This document shows positions 10,443-23,704 of a DNA stretch of 64,000 nucleotides, in pieces (position 1 is the stretch's first letter; each line of letters opens with the position of its first letter). Under the pieces are notes generated by a model, which did not search any database, was not told where the DNA came from, and saw only the letters and a program-made list of their open reading frames with translations. Where the stretch lies: NCBI GenBank assembly GCA_905221605.1, contig CAJNDS010000258.1, forward strand, positions 338,001 through 402,000. The letters run 5' to 3'. The translations under genes and the position numbers were made by a program. Source of the stretch: Symbiodinium natans. Its lineage: Eukaryota; Sar; Dinophyceae; Suessiales; Symbiodiniaceae.

Positions 10443-11928
10443 CTGGGTTTTTGTTGGGTAGGCCTCGGGGCGTTCTCGGTTTTACTGGCAAAGCTGCATC
10501 TCTGACCGTAGCAGCAATAGCCCACTGTGTCACAGCAAAGATGAGACCCGAGTCCCGAGCGGATAGCCATCGATATGGATCGACGAAAATAAAATACCTC
10601 GGGCTTAGGCTCTCAACACAACGAACACCCTGAGTAGTCGAAGAATGGCCAGGTACGGCCTCTTACTGGCGCTTGTCTGTGTTGATCGGTTTTGCCATTG
10701 CGGGCTCTGAGAAATGAAGATGACTAAGAAAGAAGAGACTGACGAGAGCAACAAGACGGAAGTGCGGGCGGCAAGTGAATGCAATTCCTGAATCCCGCAA
10801 CTTGCAACCGCACAAGCATTCCAAGGCTGTGAACTTCAAAACCCTCCTACCCAAAGCCGAACTTCAAAGAGCCCACGCCTCAAGCCAAGTCAGACACACA
10901 TGCGCCTCGCCTGTGCAGGAGCCACGCTTGCCAAGGAGGAAGTCGCGCTGATCCTCTCCAGGCTTCGGGAGACCGCGGGGCGGAGACAATGTGGTATCTC
11001 CCTTTTTTCACAATGCGCGCAACCTAAGTGCCGTATTTCCAAGACAAGGACACAGCTGCAATGAAGAGAAGAGAAGTCCCCAGCAGGACGCTACTTTACG
11101 ACATCGTGGTCTGAGCCTCAGGTGATCTCAGGTGCATCCCCCTTGCTCTGAAAGGCTGCGCCACCCAAAAGAGTGCTCCTTCTGAAGCTTTGAGAAGTGA
11201 TCCACCTCCCTCCAGACCTTGCAGTAAGGCGGGCAAAAGGGAGCTTAGAAGTGACCTCAGCCCAGGGATGTTGCGGGTGCAAAAGGAGCATCGGAATCCC
11301 TCAGTCTTACGATCCTATATGCCATGCGTGGGGCGTGAGATCTTCAAAGGTAGCGGATGTTCAGCGCTCCGGTGCAGGAGCTTTGAATGGCTTCGCCCGT
11401 TACCCGAGGTTGTAGTGCCCAGGTCTTCGAGGTCTCTCTAAGGAACTTCGTCTGGAAGGCTTCAGTTGCACCGGCAGCCCCTCGGCGTGGCCTACCACAA
11501 GTCCAGAAGCCAAACGCAGCTGTTTGGCGTCAGGGCCCACGGCTTGAAAGTTAGCTTGAATCATGGGTCAGCTCTTCGCTGAGCTTCACTGCTTGGAGGT
11601 GCAAGGGATTGCGGCCCGTGGCGCTCTTCAGGTGAACTCCGAAACCTCAAGTCGAGGTGCTCCGTCCGGCATGTGCGCATCGACATCGACGTACGCCAGC
11701 CGCTTTGCGTGGCCCTTGCAAGGATTTGCAAGGAGTTGCTTATAGGGACTCGCACTGCAACACATGCATCGGCTCCCTCTGGAAAGGGCTTTGCAAGCCC
11801 TTGCAGGCTGATAGCAGAGCAGACTGCAGGGGTTCAGGCTGGGCTTCTGAACTCCAGATTCAAGATCGGCCCGCTGCAACTTAAGTCCAACCTCAAGCAT
11901 TTCCCTCCCTTTCCGCCAATCCGCCACG

Positions 11929-11968
<40 letters not shown>

Positions 11969-12183
11969 CCAGGAAAAACAACTGATGCCAACCATGAGAG
12001 CCTTGTTCAAGCTGTGCAGCGCCGCAAGCCACGTGGAGGGGTAGAAGCAGCCCCCGCCAAGGCTGGCACCTCCATACGAAAGGGGGGTTTGGGGGTGTTG
12101 GGTTTTGGGGTTGGCCTGGCGGTTCTAATGTCACCGTTCTTAACTTGAGCATGTATTTGTGTTTTGCCAGCATCTGATTTCAG
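10443..12183. other. No firm gene
   Basis: Short open frames only. Includes a 39-base C run at 11929-11967. Confidence 0.4.
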
Positions 12184-12289
12184 CATGCTGTCTATTCATG
12201 CGTCTTGTCTTCTTATCGTGCACTGACGATGAGGACAATGACGATGACGACGAGGATGATGCTGAAGAGGACGAAGGCAGCAGTGGCCG
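12184..12289 (+). CDS. Candidate exon with acidic Asp/Glu run
   Basis: A 106-nt plus-strand segment between acceptor GATTTCAG and donor GTGAGG, open throughout. It codes a short hydrophobic part (CLFMRLVFL) followed by a run of about 18 mostly acidic residues and GSSG. The acidic part comes from a GAT/GAC/GAG triplet repeat, which continues in degenerate form to 12400, so the exon may be a repeat artefact. Confidence 0.3.
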
Positions 12290-12399
12290 GTGAGGCTGAG
12301 GATGAGCACGTGGCATGTGCAGGACGCTGCTGATGATGAGATGAGGAGGAGAATGAAAATGAGGAGGAGGATGAGGAGGAGGCGGAGGAGAATGACGAT

Positions 12400-15300
12400 T
12401 GCGACCACTGCTGCTGGGAGTCCGCGGTTGCTTTGCACGCTGAAGAATTGGAGCCTGCACAACTTCACCAAGCAAACCTCTTTCCGAAGCCCAAGCACGA
12501 AGCGCGCAGCCCACAGAGCCCACGAAACCTGGGAGCTCTCCACAGGGCGCGCTCCAGGTGTCCCCAAGGCGCAGGTCGTGGCCGCAAGTCGCGTGGTGGC
12601 CTCCAGCAGCAAGAATATTTCGAACTCCAGAATCCAAGCAGCCTCTCATCTTCTTGCAGTTGGGTCTGAGCCCAAAGTGTTGAGTTAAAGGATTTTGAGT
12701 CTTGGCATTGGGATGTCGGGGATCGATAGGCCGATGGTCACTGGAGTTTCTTGGCCCCCTGCTCACAGAGCATCCTTAACAGTACATCCGTACATCCAGC
12801 ACCACCTTTGCTCTCAAGCCTCCCTTCAACCGCAAAATGCCCCATCTAAAAAATTCCTGACGGGGGCATGGCCGGGAGGTCGGCCGAGAACGAGGACGGG
12901 CAGTCCCTCCTGGCACACAAAGGCACACGGGCAAAAGAGGAAGATGCCAAGATTCAACAGAAAGGAGCTGCCAAGGCTTTTGCAGAAAGCGTGTTCGGGG
13001 CCCTATAAGCCCACCCCAAGCTCTGGAGGGCCCAAGTCTCACCCCCCCTCAAAGCTCACAAGCTCACGAGCTCACTCAAACCCGGAGTTCTGACCTCCAG
13101 TTCCTAGGACCAAGGATTCTTGCTGAACCGAGAAGAATGTCGGCCTTGACTGAAAGGTCCACGGCGAGGACGCCGGCCACCAGCATGGCCTAGGCGTGGA
13201 CATCCCGTTCTTCAGGTCTGACTCAAGGCCGGCACAGCCACCGCTGAACCTCTTCCCTCCCCTCCCCCCGGCCCGAGGCACCTCTGCGGCTCTGCCTGCG
13301 CTCTTCGGATCCTCTCAGCGGAGCGGAGCTTGTTCGGGATGATCTCTCTGGATTTTTGATCGTGGTTGCAAGCAGTTCGTCCGAGCACCCCTTACTACAA
13401 AATGGAAGTCCGCCCCTTTTGGATCCCGCACATCTGCCCAAACCTTCCCAACACACCCCCAATCCTCCACAATCCTCACTCGCGCAGAGGAACCGGGTAC
13501 CCTCCCACAAAAGATACAGAAATTCGGAGTTGTGGCAAGGGTTGGCTGGAGATTCTTCGGTAGAGCTGGCAGCTGAAACTCGGAGTACAGAAATCCGATC
13601 TTCTGCTCTCTGCTAGGACCTGGGGAAGGTCGGGCCTTCATCCAGAGACTGCATGAATTCTGCACGATGTTCATGTCCTGCCGCAAAGTTGCAGGATGGA
13701 TGCACGCAACGACGTTCCCTGACTCTGACCCCGAGAACCCGACCCTCTTCCCCAGCATTTCCAGCGTAGCGCAAGGAACTTGTAGGAAAGAAACGTCACT
13801 AAGCCACGCAATGCAAGTCTGACCATATTGTGGGAGGGCAAGGAAAAACAGATGGGCAAACATGGGGCCTCGGAATTGGTAAACCTTGCTCTTGGCAGTG
13901 TCTAGTTCCAGTCAAATAGCGACAAGCCTCTGCAAACCCCAAGGCGCGACGGCCCCAGAGCCCCATTTCTGACTCGAGGCCTCTTGGGATGTCGGCGGCA
14001 GCCTCTGTGTCTCAAACCGGAACGCGCTGAACCCGACTGCGTTGCCAAAAACAGGGATAGAGCCCGCAAGCCCTCTCACACTGACATGTATCCCCCCCTT
14101 TTACCCCTTGAAGCCCCGAAAGTTGCAGGTCCTTGGAGCCCTTCTTCGCGCTCTCCACGGCGTGCATGCCTGGGTTCGCTTAAAGCTGAGGCTCATGGAG
14201 AAGCTCTCCAAAAGGGGGTTAAAACGAAAACGAAACCGGAATACATCGGAAGTTGCGAAGATTTGCGAAGCTTATTATCTCCACTCCTTAGAGTTGAAGG
14301 TCAAAAAGGCCCAACGGGGCAGGAGAGAGCCCGGCATAATTCATGTTCGGTCATTGGCTTCGGGCACTGGGTTCTTTTGGTTGTGGATGTTCGGATCTTT
14401 AGGCAAAAGATGGTAAACAAGCATAGAGGGAAGAACCAGAGATCAAGTTAGTACGCGTGGCAGGGGGCCTCACGCAAGGGAATGTGCCATGTCTTACTTA
14501 CAAGCTGCCGAACACTTGTGTAAAGTCTGTCCGCCACAATATTCACCTAAAAGAGGCACAGCTGCTTCAAGTCAAGCAGGCATGTCGCTTGAGCTGCTTT
14601 CCTCCAAGCTGCTCCTTCGCAAGTCTGAGGCTCGGGCGTTTCTGTTTCACTTTGCTGTAGCTGCGCAGCTTGAGCTTGATGTTTCCTGCAACTTTCAGGT
14701 TGGCGTGGCATGTCTGTTGCTGCTGAGGGGCAAGGGAGCACCGCTTTGGGACAGTTCTGTCGCCACAACATTATGAGATCATGTAACGGGCAGGTGGTTG
14801 ACCCCTCCCCCCCCCTCTGAGCTCCAGTCAGTGAAAGCTCCGGCTAAGCTCTGTTCAGGTCCCCATGTTCAGGCACCGTGTACGAGGCCCTGCAAATCCA
14901 CACCGATGCTTCTCTTGCCACCCCACGGAGCGGCGAACCGAAGAACTGAGTTCCAGCTTCCCGCCAGGTTCGCATAGCCTGCCTGAATCCGAAGACCTCG
15001 AACTTGAACCTGCTTGGAGGCGGTGTCCTGACAGGGTCTTCGGGGCGTCCTTTCCCCAGGTCCTGGCGGGAGCAGCACATCTGTGAGAAGTCCAGCCCGA
15101 GCTGTCCCAAGCTGTCCAACCCAACCCCCCCCCCCCCCCCCCGCCCCCCTCCCCGGAAAATGTGAGCCAAGAGTCCTGGCCAAGCGGGGGAGGAGCCTGG
15201 CGCCAGGGGCTTTCAGACTGCAAGAGGCCATTGCTATCTCCGATTTCCCTGCGGGCGTGTGCTTTCAAAGGCAAATCCTCAGCCTTCTACCCCGGCCAAG

Positions 15301-15833
15301 AACATCCAGAGAACACAGGCCCACTTTCACATAATAGGGATGGCATGGGATGGCTTTTAATTGAAATTCAGGGGCGCTACTGCCATCAAGCCCAGCGAAG
15401 GCCTCAAACCTGCATGCTCTGCATGCTCGCCGCTACAGTTCCCCCCACCCCCCCCCCCCCCCCCCCCCCCCCATCATGAAATGATCCTATGACTTGGGAG
15501 TGTGAGTGGCCTTGGTTTTTGCCAATCAAAAGCAGCCTTTCGTGGTCCCTGGTTGCTGTTGAGACTCGAAACTGGATCTTCTAAGTGCACGGTCTATCTG
15601 CCGGGACTTTCAATGGCACAGAAAGCGAAGAAAGGTCGTTGAAGATTTCACGCTTCTAGAGCCGTGGCCAAGAAAGCCCGCACCACAATAAGCCATAAGC
15701 CCTCGGGCGGCACTGGACACGAACTGGAGGCCTTTCGGCACTGCAGCGAGCACGCCGGAGAAGGTCAAGGTATGGACCTTCCTGTGGCGGTCTAGCACGC
15801 GAGGTGTTTGGAGGTATTACGACTCAGTAGGTT
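12400..15833. other. Exon-poor stretch
   Basis: No family motif found. A minus-strand open segment near 13100-13190 reads as a hydrophobic Leu/Val/Ala peptide but lacks firm borders. C runs lie at 15124-15142 and 15449-15472. Confidence 0.4.
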
Positions 15834-15904
15834 CTAAACCCTAAACCCTAAACCCTAAACCCTAAACCCTAAACCCTAAACCCTAAACCCTAAACCCTAA
15901 ACCC
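15834..15904. repeat. CCCTAAA tract (10 units)
   Basis: Ten nearly perfect CCCTAAA units. On the minus strand this is TTTAGGG directly after the candidate exon 15910-15955. Confidence 0.97.
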
Positions 15905-15909
15905 TCGAC

Positions 15910-15955
15910 TTTCCGTAGTTGCCGAGTTCAGAGCCGACTGTCTCATTGAAGCTCG
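15910..15955 (-). CDS. Candidate small exon next to telomere-like repeat
   Basis: A 46-nt minus-strand exon between CAACAG and donor GTCGAG, phase 1 in and phase 2 out, coding SFNETVGSELGNYG. A plus-strand reading with its own splice-like ends (15919-15972) also exists. Minus is preferred because of the general gene direction. Confidence 0.35.
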
Positions 15956-15959
15956 CTGT

Positions 15960-17167
15960 TGCATGGTGCAGGTCAGGGTTTATATGGCTATTGAGTCACT
16001 GTTCTTCTTCGAGTCTAGCTTGGCTCGAGTCAGTCTGACTTCTCGTCGGCATCCTGAAGATCTGGAAGACATCGCTTCTCTCGACATCGGAATTGGGCAT
16101 ACTGCATACTACATCCCCCCAATCACAGCACTTTGAGCTCCGCACCCCCGAAATCCGACGACGCCTACTGAACAACTTCAGTGTCAGAGCAAACTTTTGC
16201 AGGGCCTGATTTCCGTTGATCGTTTTGTCCGCCACGTTGACAGACCTGAGCACATCCCAATCCCAGCAGTCAACAAGAGGGCTAGCTGACACTCCATGCC
16301 GGACCTGGCGTGGTGCACCCAAACATGCCCTCATCCACCTTGTACACCTTAAGTCCTGCTTCCGACTCCGATCCCAAACAGAAACGTAAGCAAGGCAAAG
16401 CCCTTGAACTCTTCTGGAAGGTTGCTGGTTGGTTCTGGGCCATAACAAGCGTACTGACATCTGAGGTTTGAACCTCAGGGGCCGTTCTGAATGGCAAAGG
16501 GCACCCTCTCCGGAGCGCAAGGACGCCGTCCCCGCTGAAAAATGATCTTTCAAACTTCCCCCCCTCCCCCCCTCACCCCGCTCGGCAGCCCCGCAGGAAA
16601 CGAAGCTTCACGCCAGAGTTCTGCGCTGCTTCCCAGGCCCATCGGACGCGCGTCTGAGCTAAAGTTGGTTGTTGCTGTTTCTTTCTAACCCTCGCTGTTT
16701 CGTTTAAGGTTGTTGGGCTTGTAGTGGCTGAGGATGGTTGTGGAACTTAAGCTGCCACTTCAGGGGCCTTCGGAGAAGCTTCCCCGAGCTTCCAGGTTTC
16801 AAGGCGCAAGTTCCGGGCTAAAACTCTGATGATGCTTTCTGGGATGTCTCCTTGCGCCGTTGCTATAGTTAGCTAGTCAGCGCGGAAAGCTTCGGAGGCC
16901 CCTTAGGATACGGGCGGCTCGAACATGAGATCCCTGGAATCATGTGAGGACTGAAAGTACTTCAAGCGAGCATCCGAATAGAAACGTCGAACACGTGTAA
17001 CGCAAGAGTGCAGGCCGAACCCTGCATCCATCTCCTATAGAGACCCTAATTACTCAGCCACTCCCGAGCAAGAACAGAAGGCCAATCAGGCGGCCTTGCT
17101 GTCCAAGCCATGGCTACCCACCTCATGGACCGCGTGGTCCTGCGAGCTTGAGGTCTTGTGACCATCT

Positions 17168-17204
<37 letters not shown>

Positions 17205-18245
17205 GGGGGAGGGTCCTTCAGGGTCCATCAAAGCCTGAGGCAACTTCCACTTGGACGGGTTAAGGCAGACACGGTGCTAGCAGCTGGTTTTTACAACCTG
17301 AAGTTGACCTTCTGTTAGATTTTGTTGATTCAGCTCGGGAACACATGTAGCTCAACGCAGAACAACCCGCTTTGCTCAACGTGTCGCAAGTAATAACCTG
17401 GTAGCGGAAATTGTGAATGACATTTCCAGCAACAGTTTCGCAACCAAACTGTTGGGACGATGCCAATGGCGTTGGCACGAAATTCCACTATTTCATCATG
17501 CGGGTTCTCGAAAGAGCCTCCTTGATGACCCAGCGAGCCATCAGCGTGGACGCTGTGATTTTCGTGGCTCAGCTTAATAACAAAAAAACAGTCCTACTCT
17601 CTCGAGCAGATAACATAGGACGGGACCTTGTGATCGTGGCTTCGTGAGAACAAGAGGAACAAAGCTGGAGAGGGGCCTGCTCTCATAATGTTTGCAGACC
17701 TCTCACACAAAAAAGAACCTTGGGCTGACTCCTGCCAGGAGTTGGGGGGCGGGGGCATCTGTCAGAGAGGCATCTTGCTTCCTTCCGATCTCCTCCCATC
17801 CCCCCCACCTCAACCAGCAGCACGCAAGCCACCGCATCATCTTTGGATGACATGGCATTTGTGAGGCCAAGTCTCACTGGGAATTCTGAGTCTTCTCAGC
17901 TCTACATGCCCACACAAATCTAGTTTACTAAGTTATCATCAATGCTCCCATATACATTGCACAAGGAAAGTTCGCAGTTTCTTGCATGAGGTTGCTGGTC
18001 GGGGTCTTGAAGCTTTGCGAGAGGGCTGCCGACATAGTTTGAGACAATGTGGCCGCAACGGTAGGTATGCCCTCGATTGCCAAGAAGCCACGTCGGCAGG
18101 TACACTTCGCCACAAGCCAAGCGGGTGGAGTTTGGTTAGGGGCTGTGGTGTGGCAGTCCGGGGGTTGGTGTGGAAGGGTGTTCTGAGGTTCGCTCCACTA
18201 ACCCTATAAACCTACAAAACCCTCAACCCTCGACGCTCAACCCTC
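15960..18245. other. No firm gene
   Basis: A 36-base G run lies at 17168-17203. Remaining open frames have no recognisable motif. Confidence 0.4.
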
Positions 18246-18248
18246 CAC

Positions 18249-18341
18249 CCGGGTGCTGGAGCCCAGAAGGTTGCAAGGGGCGCGAGGAGACTCGTGGAAC
18301 GCTACTCTGAGCGAGGTTGGAGGTGTCAAAGGGTGCCGTGG
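18249..18341 (-). CDS. Candidate exon flanked by inverted telomere-like repeats
   Basis: A 93-nt island with acceptor CCAAAG and donor GTGGAG on minus, phase 1 in and out, coding a Ser/Pro-rich peptide (FDTSNLAQSSVPRVSSR). On the coding strand it is preceded by CCCTAAA (18362-18380) and followed by TTTATAGGG. A plus-strand exon in the same place is equally open (acceptor GCCCAG, donor GTGAGG), so the strand is not certain. Confidence 0.35.
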
Positions 18342-18795
18342 CTTTGGTGTGACACGTGGTGAGGGTTTAGGGTTTAGGGCTTGGGACGTAGGGTTTTGCG
18401 TGGTTACGGGGAATGATCTGGAAGCGCAATTTCACGTTGAAGAAGACGCAAGACTCTTAGGGTCGTAATTGCTGCACCTTTTAGCGGGTTCTGGCAGCTC
18501 TGGGGCCCGCAAGGCAACCCATGCAACGCAAACCTAAGCCCTTCTTACCCTTCCAGCCTCAATGCCTTCAACCCTAACTCCCAAAAACCTGAATTCTGGA
18601 GTCTACGTTTCTTTGACCCCGCAAGGCTTAGCAATTGTAAAAAGATAAATGATCGTCCCTCCTGGGGGATCCGACTAGCTGGCTGATTTTTTATGTTTGC
18701 TGAGGTGCAAGATTCAAGCGGCCTCTGGCAAAGCAATGTACGAGCGCGGGGTGTCGGGGAGACCGAAAGGATCTGCGTAGGAGACTCTCGTAGTT

Positions 18796-18796
18796 A

Positions 18797-18833
<37 letters not shown>

Positions 18834-18848
18834 TTTTCTGCTTTTCTT
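18796..18848. repeat. (TC)n microsatellite
   Basis: CT dinucleotide run with a few T insertions. Confidence 0.95.
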
Positions 18849-19210
18849 TGTCTATCTGTACATATAGGGCTCGCACGTCGCACGATATCAACATGTATCT
18901 ACGACCGCGTGCAGTCGGGTTGTGGTATTTGACGGAAGCGATCGAAGCTCAGAGTTTTCCAACGAAAGTACAGCGGTGCAGACTCCGAAATAAGGGCAAG
19001 CCGTTACCTTCCCAAGTGCCATGGTATGCCGGCATAGACCCGAAACAGCGCGATTTGGCGAAGACCGCTATTTGCGAAGATCCAGACGGTCTGCGGGCTC
19101 TCCGGCGCACACGCTACGCGATTGAGAAATACGCACAACGCCTAGGCGAGAGAGTCGAGGCCACCCGGAAAACTGTAGGGGTCGCAGATGTCGACGTCTC
19201 GGGCGCATGA
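18848..19210 (+). CDS. Open frame of unknown status
   Basis: A 120-codon plus-strand frame starting next to the TC run and ending in TGA at 19210. The middle and C-terminal parts look protein-like (WYAGIDPKQRDLAK, RYAIEKYAQRLGERVEA: charged, helical), but no family is recognised and there is no splice or promoter evidence. It could be a fragment of a mobile element or chance. Confidence 0.25.
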   Translation: MSICTYRARTSHDINMYLRPRAVGLWYLTEAIEAQSFPTKVQRCRLRNKGKPLPSQVPWYAGIDPKQRDLAKTAICEDPDGLRALRRTRYAIEKYAQRLGERVEATRKTVGVADVDVSGA

Positions 19211-20910
19211 ATGCGTGCTGCAGGGTCCACCTGTCAGTCCTTGTGTTCTGAATATAAGAACCCCATCGCGCAAACACTGCCCAGGAAAAGCTTCACACCA
19301 ACATGATGTTTTGGCACGGTCGAGAGCACACACGTCTGGCAGCAGCGTCTTGTCCAAATCACCATCCTTTTAGGGCCTCGCGGGCGGCTACGTTGCTTTG
19401 CTGGGAAGCTTGGAAGACATGGGAAATGTTCTGCGGGTACTTGACGCAATGTCTCTTCCCTCTTTACAACATTCACCGCAGGTTCTTGTGTGGGGTGTTG
19501 AGGGTTCGGGTTGGGGGTTTAGTTAAGCTTCGGGCATTTAAGGTGCGGCGTTAAAGGATTTGGGATTTTGACACATCGTGTTCACACGTAGGTTAAGGCG
19601 AATCTTCGGGGCGTTGAGAGCCTAGGCATTTGGACGGGCAAACTTTGCGTTTTAAAACAGAGAAGAGCCCACTCGGAGTCCGGGTCTCCGCAGGAGTTAG
19701 CCCTGGCCGAAACGTCTAAACCGTGAAATCGAATCCCAAGACCAACACAAAACCGAAATCGCAAAAGCCTGAAGCCCACATCCCGAAAAAACCCCCAAGC
19801 CCTTATCCCCTGAAGTAGCCCAAATTGAATTCACTTGCGGTCATCTTGTGGGGTCTCTTTGAATGTGAGCTGATTCTCCTCTCTGTCGCAGGCTGCGAAG
19901 TTCGGGGTGCTTGACGAGGTTTAGGGTTTGGGACTAGGGGTATCAGGAGCAGGGGAGCTTCTATGGCTTTAGGCTTTAGGGCTTTGGGGTTAGGGCTTCA
20001 GTGCCCCCTAATCCCGAAACCCTCAACTGTGTTGAGGTTTCGGGCTTACGCGGAGCCAAGCTGTGCTGGGACCTCAGTCCCAGTGCTTTGCACAGTCCTG
20101 ACGCGGGTTTAGGGTTTTGGGAGTGGAAGTGTAAGCTTTGCACCGACCCCCAAGCCCAGTTCTCGCCCTTCGTGTTTGGGCTTAGGACTTAGCAGCTCCG
20201 GGGCTCGGGTTTGGGGCTTACAAGCTGTGTGGGGTTGAGAGTTCAGGGCTTTCATGGTTTAAGCTTTGGGGAGAGGAGGGGGGGGAAGGTTTAGGGTTGG
20301 TTTGGAGTGAGGAGGTTGAGGGTTTTGGTGGGCTTTCCTAAGCCCAAAAACACGTGATTGCTGTCCTCGGGATTGTGTAGGCACGCGAGCCCTCCCAGAG
20401 GCCTGTCCGCAGGGCCACTGCGCAATCCTCGACGCGGAGGGCTTACAAGCAACCTCTCCTGCGTAGAAACGTGTTGAAGCCAAAGCCCCTGTCCATTGTT
20501 TACGCGATTCGCGGTCAATGTCTACAAACCTGCTCTCATCAGAGTCCTTTTCCAGTAACCCGCGCTGAATATTTCAATGCAAAACGAAAACCCCGTGACT
20601 GTGGGTTTAGTTGGGTTTAGATTTTGACGAGGCGCCTGGCATTTTCCAGCCTAAAATAAATTGCCCGCTTTACGCCCACTGAGGCCCGGCGGCGGCATTC
20701 GGAGTGGGTGGGGTCGATTGCCAGTGAGGGTTGAGGGCTGTGTTTGCACTCTTTCCTTGCATCTTGCTTCGCAACTGGACGCAGTGGCAGTGGCAGGTTC
20801 AACTAGATAGCCTCTGCCACCCAGCTTTCGACCTAAAATTAAGACGTTTCCACAAGTGAACCGCGGAATTCTGCGAAAACAGTGGCTTCGCTCGACGCCC
20901 CTGCATGTTC

Positions 20911-21405
20911 CAGCCACGCAATGATTTCCCCCTGGCCCTCTATACCCCTTCCAGTGACATCAGACGGTAAAACAAAAAACTGCCCCAATGCTCCTGCAAT
21001 AACCAAAGGCTTCCCTTTTTTCATGGCTACGAGGGTTGGGGGCTAAGCTCAGAAGCTTGCAAGCACGCGGCTCTGAGGCAAAACCGAAAATAAATATGAC
21101 ACGCCTTAAATTGAGGCTTCGGGCTTTGTGGGGCCGCTTGCCCCCGCTGATGGCCCAAACATGTAGAAAGGCATGTAGCCCTTGCATCTCTTGGTGCTGC
21201 TCCTCGCGTAGTCCAGCCATGCAATGATTACACCGTCTATCCCGTCCGGTGACACCAGATGAGAAACAAAAAAACTGCCCCAAGCCTCCCGGGCGTTACG
21301 TCGGTCCTGCAATCACCAAAGGTTTCCTTTTTTCATGGTTGCGGGGTTTGGGGCTGAGCTCAGAAGCTTGCAAGCAGTCGGCTCTGAAGCTAAAACCGAA
21401 AATAA
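20911..21405. repeat. Partial tandem duplication, offset about 305 bp
   Basis: 20911-21085 and 21214-21400 share long stretches in order: CAGCCAYGCAATGATT, then AAACAAAAAACTGCCCCA, then CACCAAAGG(C/T)TTCC, TTTTTTCATGG, and CTCAGAAGCTTGCAAGCA. A following segment (CCTTAAATTGAGGCTT..TGGCCCAAACATGTAG, 21107-21166) recurs at 21511-21599. Divergence shows the duplication is old. Confidence 0.75.
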
Positions 21406-22177
21406 TCCTGAGCCCGAACTCTGAAACCCCGAAAGCTAAAACTCAAATCAGAGCAACACCCTAAATTGTGAATTAAGGACGGTTTGAGGAGGGGAGTTGC
21501 CAGAAGGAAGTCTTACACCGCCTTAAGTTGCGGCTTGGGGCTTTGTGGGCGCGCAAGAGTCTTGGCTTGCCCTGATTCACTGATGGCCCAAACATGTAGC
21601 CGACAACCTCAAGCAAGAGTCCTTTCAGCACTGCCGAATGCCCCCCCCCCCCCCCTGCCTGCCGGCGGAGCTGGATCTGCACCATCTGCGAGCGACGTGC
21701 TTGGGGCATGGTCGGGGCTTTGGGACATCCTGGCCCTTGCCATGCGATCTCAGAGCCAGGCCAGGCGCAGCTTTTCGCCGTACGTTAAAGTGACGATGCG
21801 CTCCTTGAAGTTGGACCTGGGAGCTCGGGAAGGGTCAGGTTTACTCAAAGAGAAGTAACAAATCCATATATAAGCTCTTCATGACTTTTAGGGCGATTTG
21901 CTTGTGATCCCCATCCCCATCGAACCGAGGTCAGCGCTTCCATTCTGGCTCCTTCCAATGAAGGCCTGCTGGCCACTGAATATCTTGAACCCTGCATCCT
22001 ACCCTGGCATATATGCTTGGACATCCTGGCCGATTTCCGCTTTGCCGCTCTGTCATGATGCGAGGTTAAGTTGGAGCGGAGTTTGGGGCTTTAGGCTCAA
22101 AGTCCTCAAGCGCCTGCGGCGAGACAAGAGCTTAGGCATCAAGCGGTCCTCGGCGCACACCATCCGGCACAACCGTG

Positions 22178-23540
22178 CAGATCGCTGCTGCACTTTTGCA
22201 AGTGAATGCTTTGCGCGCATTCAAGCCTACGCTGAACTTGAAGCAGAAGCATGTCGACACAATAGCATAGCAAATTTCATGTGGATGTGGCTATGTCTAC
22301 TAACATGGCCACCCCAAAACCTTGAGTTATGTGCCAGGAAGGAACCGGATGGGACAGCGGAGGCCTCATTCCCAGTCCATACACCCTAGACGGAGATGGT
22401 ACATTGATGAGAATGCCTCGGGGCCTGGGAGGGGGGCATGCGAGCTCTGGGCACCAAACCCTCACTCAGCCACATCTGCCTAGGTCCAACAGCCGAAACC
22501 ATCGGGAGAGAGAAAAAAAAGAAACAAAATGAAAAACAGAAAAGGAACACACCACAGCAAGAGCTCCTTTCGCAGCCCACGGTCAACACACTGACAAAGC
22601 AAACGGCCCTCCATTTGTCAGGCGGAGCTGGCGCTGCGTGTTCAGCGAGTAAGCCTTGTCCCTGGCTTTTCAGTCACTTGCAACCTGCACGCTGGCAACG
22701 TTGACGTCAGGGCCCGCGTCGCAGGGTTTCGAATTCGTGCTTTTGTTTCCGTTTCAAACATTCCCGTGCTAGCATAACCTCCGAAGGGAAGTACCGTCGC
22801 TGAAACTCAGCACTCGCGCAAGCCCGCGTGCAGCGATGATTGCTGCAAGATGCAAGCCTTCGCTCCATACAGGATGAATTGACGACTACAGACCCTGGAT
22901 TGTAACACTTGCACCCATAAATCCGGAACCGCTCAGGAACCCGGATTCCCCTTCAAAAAGCCTCCAAACCCGGAATATCATTCTACACATTTTGTCGCAT
23001 CCTCTTCAAGCCACAGTCCAAAATTTCAGGGTGTGGGGTTTAGGGCCGCGGCTTCACGCCGGCTTCCTGGGCTAGGTAGAGGGTTCATTCCCAATGACTT
23101 TGCTGCCAATGATGCCCATGGCATATAATGCTACAGCGCATGCTACAGTTGTCTGAGCTCCTTCGAGAAAAAGGTGGGACAGCGGCCCGAAAAGCGAATC
23201 TTAACCCCCTTCCAGAGACAGAGCTTCGACACCCAATGCAAATTTGCGAAAGGACTTTCCTTTCAACACGTAGCAGGGGTTCGTCCAACAGCCGGATTGC
23301 CATCTTGGTCGGTCTTGGTCATAGCGAAGACCGACACGCATGGCAAAGACAGACACTCCAGGCAAAGGCGGCGCAGGTTAACTTAGAGATCCCGGACCTG
23401 GAGCTTTGGGTCAAGAATCCAAGTAGATGTCCCTGCTGCACGGAAACCCGGACGCTCCAAAAGACTACCCGCCAACCGAGCAGATCGCTGCTGCCCTTTT
23501 GCAAATGAATACTTCGAGCACATTCAAGCCAAACTTAGAG
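22178..23540. repeat. Dispersed repeat pair
   Basis: 22178-22230 and 23474-23528 share GCAGATCGCTGCTGC, CTTTTGCAARTGAAT and GCRCATTCAAGCC in the same order and spacing, about 80 percent alike over about 55 bases. The span given covers both copies; the sequence between them is not part of the repeat. Confidence 0.65.
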
Positions 23541-23650
23541 TCTTAGAGTTTAGGGCTTAGTTTAGTACCCTACAAACCCAAAGCCTACTCCCCCGATGCG
23601 CCCACCGGGCGATCTCCCTTGGGAAGCAATCCCTTAAACCGCTAAAACCC

Positions 23651-23701
23651 TTAGATTGCCAGGATCAGCAGCGCGAAGCCGACATAGCTCAGGAAAGCCA
23701 C
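23651..23701 (-). CDS. Terminal exon encoding a membrane helix
   Basis: After acceptor CTCTTCAG a 16-codon exon reads VAFLSYVGFALLILAI and stops at TAA. The peptide is an almost pure transmembrane helix. On the coding strand the preceding intron ends with CCCTAAACCCC-like sequence (23738-23757 on plus). Whether TAA is the true stop or the intron begins just before it is uncertain. Upstream exons were not resolved. Confidence 0.45.
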   Translation of the reverse strand: MAFLSYVGFALLILAI

Positions 23702-23704
23702 CTG

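Larger units (their letters stand above)
19212..23650. other. Duplicated, exon-poor stretch
   Basis: Holds the tandem duplication at 20911-21405 and one copy of a dispersed repeat (22178-22245, second copy 23474-23540). Short TTTAGGG patches at 19918, 20106 and 20300 border small open islands that I could not assign to a strand. Confidence 0.45.
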